In this document: positions 1 through 10,983 of the stretch, one piece after another
Position numbering within the stretch: the stretch's first letter is position 1
How the letters are laid out: each line of letters begins with the position of its first letter
Assembly: GCA_036971615.1 (NCBI GenBank)
Contig: JAYKKR010000025.1
Location: forward strand, 576,623-640,622
Reading direction: 5' to 3'
Length of the DNA stretch: 64,000 nucleotides
From: Amyloporia xantha
Lineage: Eukaryota > Basidiomycota > Agaricomycetes > Polyporales > Adustoporiaceae
Translations under genes and position numbers: made by a program
Notes under the pieces: generated by a model
What the model saw: only the letters and a program-made list of their open reading frames with translations
Database searches by the model: none
What the model was told of the DNA's origin: nothing

Positions 1-17
1 GGGGGCGGAGCACGGAG

Positions 18-115
18 AGATGTATCCAGGAGTCGGATGTATCCAGGAGTCGGATGCATCCGCCGGAGTTGGATGCATCTGCAAGTGTGCGATGCATCTG
101 CAAGTGATCAGAAGA
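18..115. repeat. Short tandem repeat, 17-26 bp units
   Basis: Two near-identical 17-18 bp units built on GGATGTATCCAGGAGTC are followed by degenerate units (GGATGCATC plus CGCCGGAGTT or TGCAAGTG). The unit decays to the right. A loose echo (GGGATGTATCC) occurs near 390. No gene overlaps it convincingly. The following 120-630 has no recognisable gene or element. Confidence 0.6.
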
Positions 116-940
116 GCCGCGCGCTGCGGAGATAGGGTGAAGATGAACATTGACCCAAGATGCGCCAAACATCTACAGCAATTGTCGTCTCGTGGCCTTG
201 TGGTACCTGAGCAGCTTGTGTCTGCACCATTCTGTAATGGTGCGCAGGTTCAATTCTGGCTTTTTGCAGCAATCGTTTTCGACTCGACTGCGTGATCGAT
301 CGGAGTCATCGGCTCGGGGATGGCAGGCCAACATGCAGTGTCGGCCTGGCGGCGGGATGTATCGGCTCAAGGACTAATACCTCTATGGGATGTATCCTCA
401 AAACTGAATCTCTACCGAGGGCAGGCCTAACAGCTTCGCGGGGTCGGACGAGTTTAGACCACCCAGCCTAATCTCATAGGAATGTTCGGAAAACACTACG
501 AAAACACTAGACGGATGGATGGGAAGTGGAGAGAAGCATGAAGGTCATTGGCTGTGCAACGGTCTCTAGCAGTACTGTGCATGCAAGTCGCCTCTTGCAC
601 GGCGAAGACTGGCGAAGACGACGGTTCACATTTGTACTTGACAAACTAACTTCCCCTTACAAAAGTAACTTTTAAGTAACTTGTGTTAACTTTGAGTCAT
701 AAAAAGTTAATTTGTTTTGTTTAACTTTTGTTAACTTTTGGCCCTAACTCTCTGTCCGTCTAGCCAAGTTAGCGCCAGTTAGGAAAGTTCCGTTGTCACG
801 GGGCAGAAGTTGGGCGCCCGACAAACTAACTTCCCGCACTTGTGCCACATCTTTCTGGCCAGTCCTGCGCTGTCATTCTTTCACCTTCGCTAGTCTCGTT
901 CCCACGACCTCCTGGAGGATGGGCTTTGCGCACACCCTCC

Positions 941-1702
941 AGAAGGTCTGGTGCATTTCGTGCTCGGCATGTAGATATGTGACAATCAGTCACATCACGT
1001 GCACTTGACTAATGGGAAACTTGTAAGATGGTCCCGGCAAATGCAGGCTTTGCGTCCTTTGTGCACCCTGGTTGTTACTACGTTGACGGTATTTGATCCA
1101 TTTGTGCTTCTTCTCATGTTTGCGATGCCTCTTACAAGGTAATTGTGTACCGCTTGGTGAAAACATTTCAGCTATGGCTGTTAGGTCGGAAGATGCCGAA
1201 GAATATTCATATGTAGGATGTGCAGCTTGATTCCACTGTAACTGGATATTCTGTTGTCAGGGTAAACTCGAAATCCATAGCGAGCACCGCCCTGGGGCAA
1301 AAATTGGTTCACTTTAATGCAGCAACCGCAGAGAATATGTCGGAGATTTCCAGACCGGTTTGCAATGCTTTGTAATGGCACTCAACGTCTAAGCGTTTTC
1401 GGCTCGATTGCAATTCATCACAATCACTGTGACGCCGTTGCAATGCCATTGCAATGCCATTGTAATGACCGTGATGACTTTATAAGGCAATTGTAATGGA
1501 AATTCGTGCTCAAAATGAGTCACAATGTCACTCAATGTTATCGCAATATTTCGAGATTGCAATTGACGCAGGAAACTTCCGACATACCGTCATATAGATG
1601 TGTATGAGTCAATACAAATGACCGATATATCACGTGAACTGAGCTCGGCAACCCTCGGTGTCACATATCTACATCCCGAGGACGAAATGCACCAGACGTT
1701 CT
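941..1702. mobile_element. Inverted-repeat element with 43 bp arms (nested MITE-like)
   Basis: Bases 941-983 and the reverse complement of 1660-1702 match at 40 of 43 positions. Both contain GTCTGGTGCATTTCGT and GTAGATATGTGAC. The arms enclose about 680 bp with no coding potential but with several TTGCAATGCCAT-like units near 1430-1470. The layout suits a non-autonomous DNA transposon nested in the larger motif-flanked region. No target duplication is obvious, so the true ends may lie a few bases outside. Confidence 0.5.
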
Positions 1703-1888
1703 ACAGGGCTCTCTGCACCCCCCTCCCGTGAGAAATTTTCAGGAACTTCAGATTCGTTCAGATTCATCCATCACTAAATTCGGATCCAGCTGTGGCGGTG
1801 GCTGACCGAGCGAGCGCAGCGAGGGGGGGGGTGCAGAGGAGCCCTGTTGAATGTCTGGGTTCGAGACTACACCTTCGCCGGCAGCGCG

Positions 1889-1928
1889 TTGCTCTCCAAA
1901 ACCTCCCCGTATAACAGTCACCGCGAAG
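1889..1928. repeat. 40 bp direct repeat, copy 1
   Basis: This stretch contains CCGTATAACAGTCACC and matches 2101-2140 with about six differences. The copies are 212 bp apart in the same orientation. Read on the minus strand both encode a GDCYTGRF-like peptide, but no complete gene was found around them. They may be remnants of a duplicated exon or transposon piece. Confidence 0.5.
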
Positions 1929-2100
1929 CTTAAAGCTTGCATCCTTCAGCCCGACGGTGCTGTATGCCACCTTGGCTCCTTGCCGAGTGATGTGCGCACT
2001 TGCTACTCGCCTTGGTACTGTTATTTAGGTCGAGGAGGAGAGCTTGTTTTGTTTTATTATTTACTTCCTTTTCTGTTGTTTCACCTATGCCGTGAGTGCG

Positions 2101-2140
2101 TCGCTCTCTGAAACCTACCCGTATAACAGTCGCCACGAAG
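2101..2140. repeat. 40 bp direct repeat, copy 2
   Basis: Second copy of the repeat at 1889-1928, with CCGTATAACAGTCGCC at its centre. On the minus strand a Pro/Glu-rich frame (2081-2467) runs into it. That frame is low complexity and I do not call it a gene. Confidence 0.5.
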
Positions 2141-3265
2141 AGCTGGCTCGTCTTGCTTGAGCAGGTCAGTGATCGTAGACGATTCCTCCTCCTCTGTCGG
2201 GTCCTCACTCGCAACGGGCTCAGGTGCAGGCTTGGGCTCGGGTGCAGGAGCGGGCGTGGGCTCAGACTCCGGCTCAGGCTTTCTTTCGAGAGCTGTGGCC
2301 ACCCATCTCTGAGACAGAGGAGGTGGGTGCACAGAGCTCGGGTGTGTGGGCAACCTGAGTGCAGAGGAAATGCATACGAGTGCCACGGGGGTGCGGAATG
2401 CGCGAAACGGGATCCAGCGGGAAAGGATGTTGGCCTGTGGGTTGTGAGCACGTCGCGACGTGCTCACAGACTATGAGAATGGGTTACATACCAGGATAAT
2501 GGGAGAGGAGGTTGACTGAGGCACCCAGCTTGTAGATGTGAGGCGAAACAAAAAGTTATATAGACCTTTGTATAGAAAGTTAAGTACAGTTAGGAAAAGT
2601 TCATGAATGCAACAGAAAGTTGCTCAAAGTTGCATAAGTCCACAGAAGTTAGCAAAAGTTAGTCAAAGTTAGTCAAAGATGGGGAGCGAGCACTGTGCCA
2701 ACAAGCATCTGCCACCCGCGAGACACTCCATGTCCTCGAAGCAGCCCTCAATACCATGCCCAAGCCTCTGCATCCGCATCCCAGCTCCGCCACGCACCCA
2801 GTGGGATCAGCTCCCCTGGCCTAGATCATATTCGTAGTCGCCGAGGAATGCGAGGCGGGCGTCGGAGTAGGCACAGGTGGGGGCAAGTGCGTGGACTGCG
2901 TGCTTGTACGTGGGCACATCGGTGGCGGTAGGGAAGTAAGACGCCGCCCTCAGACTGAAGAGCTATGGGCGAAAAACATTACTCGACGACAAAAGGACGG
3001 GCAGCGTCCAGGCTGTCTGACGTGACGTCAAGAGTTGCAGCAAGAGTGTCGATACGAATGAGAATAGAACTGGAGAGAAACTGTTGCTGTTGCAGCGGCG
3101 ACAGCACCGAGTGGCACGCCGGACGTCGAGGAAACGCGTACGGCAGGCAGTGGTATTGCAGAAGTCAAAAGTAACGATGTCGCCAGCGTGGGAAAAGTTA
3201 CCTCCAGTCTGTCTGGTGAGCAAAAGTTCCCAAAGTTCGTCGAAAAAGTAACTTTATTTCTACTC

Positions 3266-4292
3266 GGCGAAGACCCATCAGCACCTATTGGCGCCCAGAT
3301 CTAATCTCGTGTCATCTCGTGCTGCCTCGTCCAAAGTTGATTGCAAGCCACTAATTACTGAGGTCTATGATAATATATAAGACTCGGACATTCCGACTCT
3401 CTTACGCAGGCATTGCAGTATTATTTCCATATCCCGTGCCTCAGTTTTGTCCGCAGGACGTCTCACACTAGATGTTGCACACCGACCGTTATGAATTCAA
3501 TCATTACTAATGCGACTCCAAACCCGGGATCAATGTGCATTCACATATGCATTGCGCTCAACGTATCCAGAGTCCCTTGCCAGTGAGCATCTATTATTTA
3601 CGTGGCATTGCTTTGATCTGATTTTTATGCATTCTACGCTACCCACTTATTGTACACAACACTTTGCAGTACGACGAGGACGAATTCTCAAGACTGGGTT
3701 TGCTACTTCAAGGACCTTCGCATGCCACCATTCAATTCAGCTCACGAGGTGAACTGCGATCGTGACTGATTCAATCACCCGTCAGGATGTATAGATGTTT
3801 ATCAGTGTACGCATTCCACATACTTCTGTAGGCCGGCGATCTCTAGCCAGCATTTCTACGATGCTACAAGTACCGTAGCGTTCGCTTATCAATACTCACC
3901 GAGGCATCCACAACCCCAAAGGTTCGTCCATATCTCATATTTTATCCGGCTGCTCATCCTTGACTGTCGAAGCGGGCGCGACTCATGCGCGGTAATGACG
4001 ATTAATTAGCAGGTAACTCGCGCACGGGCGACTTAATCCCCAATGTTGGACAACACCGGCCGCACCTGTAGGGGCGGTCCGTTAGATGCAACATGACGTG
4101 CATGAGTGTAGCCTCATGTCCGCCCCTTGCTAGATGTCTATACCGACAGCACTCCCCTACCATGGGTCGCTCTTCGCACGCTCGGATCAAATATCCCTCA
4201 GTAACGTTCAAGGAAACCCAGCTCTGAAAGATAAAGTCCATAGCAATGTCTCCGAGAGAATTCGTGGGGAGAAGTGCGTATACGCGGCTGCA
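3266..4292. other. Gene-free interval
   Basis: No reading frame with family features, no exon-intron pattern and no repeat end was recognised. A TATA-like ATAATATATAAGAC lies near 3369 but no gene follows it. Confidence 0.4.
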
Positions 4293-4486
4293 ATCGAATA
4301 CAGAGCGTAGGGCGATTCTGCCTCCTCGTGCGTAAGATATAATCCTAACCTGTATCATATGCCATCGAGTAGAGTACATAGGTATTCGTTATGTACCATA
4401 GAGATTATATTTATGACATCGGCTGTTCGAGAGCATCTACCATTCGATCTTCCATAGCAGCTAAGGATCCTGAAATTTGTGCTTCC
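4293..4486 (-). repeat. Dispersed repeat, copy 1 (partner at 42969-43164)
   Basis: The reverse complement of this stretch aligns over about 195 bp with 42969-43164. Shared blocks include GGCATATGATACAGGTT, GAATCGCCCTACGCTCTG and CCTTAGCTG. Identity looks like 75-85 percent by eye. The second copy abuts a foldback repeat, so this is probably an old transposon fragment. The following 4490-4890 shows nothing recognisable. Confidence 0.6.
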
Positions 4487-4891
4487 CATTGAACATATCC
4501 ATCAACGAGTTGCTCATTTGTCTGTCACGTCCGTTGAGCTGATCGCCTCAGGTTGCAACGGGTTGGCGGGCGTAGCTCTTAACTCAGGGACTTTGAGTAA
4601 CTATAGCAGACGTATGGAACCCTGCCGGGCTTGTCCGGCAGGAAACACTAAGTACGTCGGGTGAAGCACGCGGAGACCAGAACGAGACTCTGCGTGGATT
4701 GCGTAGAACAGTGAAGACGTAGTCTAGACTATCGGGTGGTATGCTAGCGAGATGATGAGAGAAAGGAAGGAAGAAAGGAACTGTCCGAAACCAACTACCC
4801 CTCGCGTCTTATAGGACATCGGCGACGTGTTGAGTGTGTTGCTTGTGCCCAATCAGCGGGCGGCGAGTGACAGCGGTGTCGAACTGTGATG

Positions 4892-7499
4892 TCATCGTCG
4901 AAGGTGGCTGACGTCGTAAGCCTCAGGCTTACAACGTAGTGGCAAATAGACGTACGAATTGGAAACTTGCCTGAGACATTCGCGCAAGTCATCCAAAAGG
5001 CCTTTTATATCGCTTGACCACCAGGTGTCGTTGGGGCATTGCGATGCGCACCCGTCCAATGCGCTGATTATGTCTTGGGACAGCAGACAAGCGTCCATTT
5101 TTGCAACATTCAGGGTAGCCCCCAGAAGCTGCTTGAACATGTACCAATCGTCATAACTGCTGATGGCCTGGATCGCCGAGTCCGCGTTGATATAAGTAGC
5201 CACAGTATCTAGCGCAACATGAACTTGGTTTCCGATGTCATTGAAAGCGGCAGGAGGAAGTTTTGCGGAAATATCCAACGTTGAGCACGAGATTGCTAAG
5301 AATGAGAATGCGTTGAGGTGTTCGCGCAGGTCTGGCAGACAAGAGAGCAATGTAACGGCATCTGCCAGAATACGCAGTGAGCACATTACGCTTAGAGGGA
5401 GGGAGACACCGGATTACGATACTTGCCCTTTATGCCCACTTCAAATTTGTCATGAAACTGCCAAATCAATGTCGCTAGCTTATTACGAGCGTCATCCCCG
5501 ACTTCTGCATCCTTGAGTAAACTGATGAGGCGATTGTAAGCTTCGAGCTTGGTATCCGTCACCGCATCGAGAAGTTGGAACAGGGGACTTAGAACGCGTG
5601 CATAGTATTCCTCGCGTATGGCGTCGTCTGTGATCGAACTTGGAGTGATCTTGGACAGCAGTTCGATAGACATATGAGCGATCGTGCTAACAGCTCGACT
5701 GTCCTGCTCCGTGCGGTACCAGACGAGTGTCGGTGGGTTCGTGGACGTATCCGTTCCATGTGCCCTGTGTTCCACGATGCTGCAGAATGCGGGAAGCGCG
5801 ACATCGAGATCACTGTGCTTCAGGATAGGCCATGCGACCGTTTCGAGGGATAGTTTATCCATCAAAGCTTTGTCCGCCTCCACAAGCATGGTAAGATCGC
5901 GCCCATCTTCATTTTTCCTTTCTTGGTAACGCATGGAGAGATCATCGACGTCCTTCCAATTATCCAGCTTGAGCCACTCCCTCTGAGACCTACACCATTC
6001 GAGCGAATAGTGATATATAAGTCCGGCCACTCGCTCGAGATAGTTGTCGTTGTTCGCGCAGTATACATTGAAGGCCCGACGCAGTATGTGTGCTGTGAGT
6101 GAATAGCGGGCCCTTCTAAGATATCTCACTAATTGAATCCACGACCATGCCTGAGGGGATTTGTACGGGCAGCCAGGTGCGACCGCTGGAATGAATGCAG
6201 TGCACAAGGAGACCAGTAGCAGCAGTATGACCAGAGACATCACACCAGCAGCAACGGCGGTGTTCAACGTCCAAAGTAGCTGTATGAGGCCGATAAGGAA
6301 CAGGGAGATGGCCGCCTGGAGGAGAATCGGAAGCATGCTAATGATAAAAGGAACTCTCCATTTTGCACGATTATGATGAAGGAAGTTCCATGTGCGAACG
6401 CTCTGGTGAGATGTGGCATCACCCCGTTCAGTACCTGTATACAACCATTGGTTGACAGAGATGGCGATAGAAGCTGTACCTAGGCTGAGGACGAGGGCAG
6501 AAATCCAAAGGATATTGACGGACTCGGAGATGCCACCCTCTGACTTTTGACTGCCTGAATCAGAAAGTGACTGCAGCAGCACAGGCAGGTCTAGCAAGGG
6601 TCCATCGGTTTGCCCGGACATGGATGCGAGGAGAGTAAGTTGTGCGGATATGAGGAGGAGAGTCCGTGCGTCTGCGGTTGGTTTGAGCGACGTATAGTAT
6701 GGCACGATAAACCCGGTAAGCGCCGCGGAGACAAGTCCAGCCTGAGGAAGGTCGTGAGTTGCGATTATACGATATGGACACGTAACAGTTTCGCCACTGG
6801 TCGTTTGAAATCCTACAAACTGACACCAATACTCACAATGAGGATCCAATTGTTGAGCTGGTCATGCCATTCGTTGACAGTCTCCTTTTCGAGTTCCCAC
6901 ACGGCTTTGGAACACTTAGACCATGGGTCGGAATCGTTGGAAGCGTGTGGCTCTAGATACGTCACGTTGTTCCCCGGTGGGTCTGTCCCGACCGCATCGC
7001 TATGTTGTCCACTCGAAGAAGGATGGACATGAGCATGTGCTGCCTGTCCATCTGCATTATCCAGGGTAACCGAGGTATCGCTACTCAGAATTCCCCTCGT
7101 CTCCTATATGATATGGATAGTCAAGTAAAGGAGTGAAGTTATATAGCTTACGGACGCACATGCATGGCATTCATTAGCCCCGTGGATGCACTAGCAGGGG
7201 GGGGCTCGACATCCTGATTGCCATGTGAACCCGGATTTGCGACCTACATGTCTCAGGATGAATGTTCATCACGTTGTGTAGTATATAGTATAGGAGCCTA
7301 CACCGTTAATGTCCTCTATAACGGCAGACGACTGGATTTGTATAGCTTGCAAGGGTATATCCGAGTCGCGATTCGGAGGAAGAACCTGAGGATCGATCGT
7401 ACTTGCGTGCATCTCCGAATCCTGCTCTCCATTCTCGAGATGCACACTCGACGATGATCGAGATTGTTGAGACCCCTTGCGTCTGCGTCCGTGAGCCAT
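4892..7499 (-). CDS. DUF6535 family multi-pass membrane protein
   Basis: Function unknown; the DUF6535 family is expanded in agaricomycetes and its members are predicted membrane proteins. Model: exons 7499-7302, 7243-7160, 7103-6837, 6741-5427 and 5361-4892, about 777 residues. The N-terminus is Ser/Arg-rich and disordered (MAHGRRRKGSQQSRSSSS). The family signature follows: DPWSKCSKAVWELEKE, then WHDQLNNWILI joined across an intron to AGLVSAALTGFIVPYY. Three further hydrophobic spans are visible (NILWISALVLSLGTASIAIS; the stretch after WRVPFIISMLP; AVAAGVMSLVILLLLVS). The C-terminal half is soluble and helical. The last intron (5426-5362) has a GC donor, GCAAGT, which is the only choice I found that keeps the frame. 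The exon 2/3 junction is uncertain: donor GTAAGC at 7151 with acceptor GACGAG near 7095 also fits. Confidence 0.8.
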
Positions 7500-9721
7500 G
7501 GAATCACTGTAATTGTAGGGCGATAGACCTATGCTGACGAGAAATCTTGCTCACCAAGCCACAGATATCTACGCAACCCTATGTGAGCGTCCATGCGCTG
7601 ATTCGCTGGGAATCATCTGTCAAGGAAGACGTCAATATCTTTGCAGGGAAGCGTTTTGAGTTTGGTCTAACACGACGGACCACAATTGATAGAGTTACGC
7701 GATCCAATGTGCAAAGATAGCGGGCGCTTGTGGCCGTTAAATGATAACCACATGTGGCGAAGGATTGCAGCTGCCCCCCTCCCTGTCTCAGCTTATGTAT
7801 AGATTTCATGCACTGCATATGATACCATGCAAAGCTCTTGACTCCTCGCCAACAGCTCAAGTGAACCTAGCAGCGTTGAATATCAGCCTATGAGCCAAGG
7901 AAAATCCCAAATGAACGATTCTGGGGCTAGCTGACAGCTCCGATGCCAAATAGAGATATATAGGGCTAAGAGTGTCCGATGTCATATGCAATGTGCCCTA
8001 TATCAAACTTGCATAATATAGGTCTGTGTCATGCTGACCTCTATAGTTAGATGCGTTCTCAGTGTGATGAGCGCGTCTCATAATGAGGGGGCATTTACCC
8101 TCTACGAAGAGCGGCAGTTCACAAATCAAGCCTGGTTAAGCACTTACGAGTCAAAAGTCTGAAGGCCCCTACATGTCCATTAGCCACCTATATCGAGTAA
8201 AACATGTGTCAAATACTTACCTATATATATCCAAAATTTAGCATGTGAGAAGGAGCCACGGAGATCTGGATCCTCCGAGCTGGTCTTCCGGTACATATGT
8301 CCGAGGCTGACACATGAATCCCAATACACTCGATGGAGAGCGAACCGAGACTAGATAAACTTGAAGATGCCTTGGTTGACTTGTCTAGAACTGGACAGTC
8401 ATCAGCACTGGACGTAGACTGAGCCGCCGGACACCGGACGGAGGATCACTTTCAAGATCTAAACTCCGGCGTTGCCGCCAAGCAGTCCTTGCCAATACTT
8501 GAGCACCGTGAGTTCGGACCTAACTGCCACACCTGGATAGTTGGCGTTTTTCCGCACAAGGCCATCCGAACAACGCGCCTCCATGCATGGTATATCCTTT
8601 CCTCTACACAATCTCTGACACCACACTGGCAAGAATAGATTCGAGTTGAATGGCACCCATACGAATGAAAATAGCTTTGAGTTTTCTGCTAAGCAGGCTG
8701 CGCAAGCAAGGGAGAACCATCCAACTCACAGCATAAATCGAACGCGGCAGCCTGATAGAGATTGATCAGTCAGAATGCGAAACGACGACGGTAGTGTCTT
8801 CTGCGCGCTCCTCCACACAGTTGAAAACAGCCCTGATAACTGCGAACGGAAGCCGCCGTCATCGCGCACCATGGGAGATAACTTGCTTTTGTCGGTAGCC
8901 CCCCGGGTTTCCGCGTCTGCTTTTCCTTCCACGTGAAGTCAAATCTCAAACGCAGACTATCTGGCATATGCATATCAAGTTGTATGCCGATTCTGACTGT
9001 TATTCACACACCTTAACTATACGTGGACTTCAAGACGGACACGTAATTTCGCTGCTACAGAATTGATCTAAAATGGGTAAAACTTCAGCGTCAGCGAGCA
9101 CACGAACAAAGTAATGTGGAGGCAATAAGTACAGGAATGAGCCAGGGACTTCAGGTTAAGAATAAGAGTGTTTTCTTGGGGAGCGATGCCGCAAAGCTGG
9201 CTTCACAGCATACGACTCAGTGTTAAGGAAGCGTTTTTGTCTCACCGGCCTTCTTCAGCTTCATGATATGGCCTCAGGCTGCAAGAACGAACAGTCGAGC
9301 CTTCATACGGCCAAGGTCCCGGCCGATGGCAGACTAGTCGGGCATATATGCGGATATATAGGGATCCAATTCATGCCATTGAACATCGCACATGGGACAG
9401 TTAGTCCACAATATTGAATCAGAACCACCTGTGCGATGGCGGCGGGGCGACTCTGCGGAGAAGGGCCGCGAGTCTACTGAGTGAACACGCCCGTGAACAC
9501 ACGAATAGCAAATGAGGCAGAAGATTCTCGCAGTATAACGAATTATGAAGCACAAGAGCCAGTCAGCACTAGGGAGCATTACAGAGTGCTTGTCAGTACT
9601 GAGTGCTGCCAGTGAGTGGCCGAAGCTGCGAATAACTCGAAGTCGAACATATCGAGTACAACGGAATTCTGCATCAACTATTTGAGCGCCCATAAACTCG
9701 TCGACGTCGAAGTTGGAAGAT
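7500..9721. other. Gene-free interval upstream of the DUF6535 gene
   Basis: About 2.2 kb with scattered short frames only. I saw no splice-linked coding exons, inverted terminal repeats or tandem arrays. The first few hundred bases left of 7.9 kb should hold the DUF6535 promoter. Confidence 0.4.
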
Positions 9722-10727
9722 TCCAAATGACCTGTCATTTGGTTATCAATCTATGTACGGTGAGGGGATTTTACGTAAGGGCTCCACTCTGCTGCATCCG
9801 AAAGGTTTATCCGGCTTGCGTAAGCGTCGTCCCCAGTCTTCCTCCTGGTTTCTCCCTTGTCCTCGTCGTCGCTCGCCGTCTCCCACAAGGATGATACTCG
9901 CTACCCTTCTCGTCGCCTGCGTCTCACATGTTGATACGGTCATACGCCTCTTGTGTGTCTATTATTTTGCATGGGCAGGTCTTGTTGCCCATGCTCCTAT
10001 GTATACATTGTGCCTTGCGGTTCTTATTGCAGGCATTTGTTTTGCGATCAGTGCTTTGCACGTTCACTACTGTATGCCGACCGGGTCTGTTCCTCGGTTT
10101 GCTCGTGTCGTGCTTGGTGGAGGTAGTGATCGTTCCAATGAGATTCAGTGGTCTATGTTGTCTGCATGCACTGTGATCTCGTTGCCATTGTGAGAGCGAA
10201 CACCCCTATTGTATTGTGGTACAGTTACTGTCCTCCCTGACCATGTGAACTCTGGTGGTGATTCTCGGTTGGCTGTTGTGGATGTCCTTCTGTCTGTATT
10301 GGCCCCACGTCTGCCGTCTCGCTCCCTGGTTCCCTTGGTTTGTTTGCATAAGCTGAAAAGGGAAAACCATCTACACCGGAGCTTGGGAAATTTGGTGCAC
10401 CGGGCTGGAATTGGTTGCTATCTTCATGCTTTTTGTCGGTCCAGACACTTCCCAGGAGCATGAGTTGACCGACGAGAATGTGATTGTGATATGATCCTGA
10501 TGTGAGATCAATGTATGCACGATGACTTAGATTGAATAGGGTAGATTCGGGCGACGATACTCGTCCCGAACAGTTGTAGTTATTTTGGGCTCAGATTGCC
10601 GCTGTATCTCTTGTATACTACCAAAAAAAAAGGCCTGCGGGTCACAAAAGGCTTTGCCACCAATTGCATACCATGCGAATCAGATTAGAGGTCATTTGGT
10701 CCTGGGCGGGCGGAGCAGCGCCATCTC
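9722..10727. repeat. Palindrome-ended repeat family, copy A (partner 42379-42934)
   Basis: The left end carries a perfect 20 bp palindrome, CCAAATGACCTGTCATTTGG (9723-9742), followed by GTTATCAAT. About 75 bp of homology with copy B includes GCTCCACTC and CTGCATCCG. The right end shares GGTCATTTGG (10690-10699) and GGGCGGGCGGAGCAGCGCC before CATCTC with copy B. CCAAATGACC at one end and GGTCATTTGG near the other look like inverted ends. The interior (about 850 bp here, 400 bp in copy B) is not shared. It has several short frames without family features, so a non-autonomous element with exchanged interior is likely. Confidence 0.55.
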
Positions 10728-10983
10728 CCCACAAGTCATGCACATGATGCATGTGCATGATCTTTGAAGTCCACCGTACGCATACATCTCGCCATTTGAA
10801 CCAGTCACCTAATAGCGTCTCGTATATTACTAGTACACGACATTACACAATGACGGTACGCTATATTCTACCATTTCTGCAAAACATCAGAGGGCATATC
10901 GTACAATCCATCTCGAGAAATTATCCGAATTTATATCTTTAGGATCTGACGTCGACGCGCAGAGGTCGGGACAAATTCCACGC

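Larger units (their letters stand above)
630..3265. mobile_element. Candidate DNA transposon relic bounded by TAACTT / AAGTTA motif clusters
   Basis: On the left (640-790) the hexamer TAACTT and close variants recur about seven times. On the right (2555-2680 and 3190-3260) the reverse complement AAGTTA/AAGTTG recurs more than ten times. Subterminal motifs in opposite orientation at two ends are characteristic of hAT-like and other cut-and-paste DNA transposons. A 16 bp direct repeat GACAAACTAACTTCCC lies at 640-655 and 820-835. I found no transposase, no clear terminal inverted repeat and no target duplication, so exact borders are unknown. The interior has only low-complexity reading frames, for example a Pro/Glu-rich stretch on the minus strand near 2200-2330. 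Confidence 0.4.

Noticed and set aside
9753..10193. 146-codon frame inside palindrome-ended repeat copy A
   Set aside because: Hydrophobic stretches but no family similarity, no splice partner, absent from copy B.
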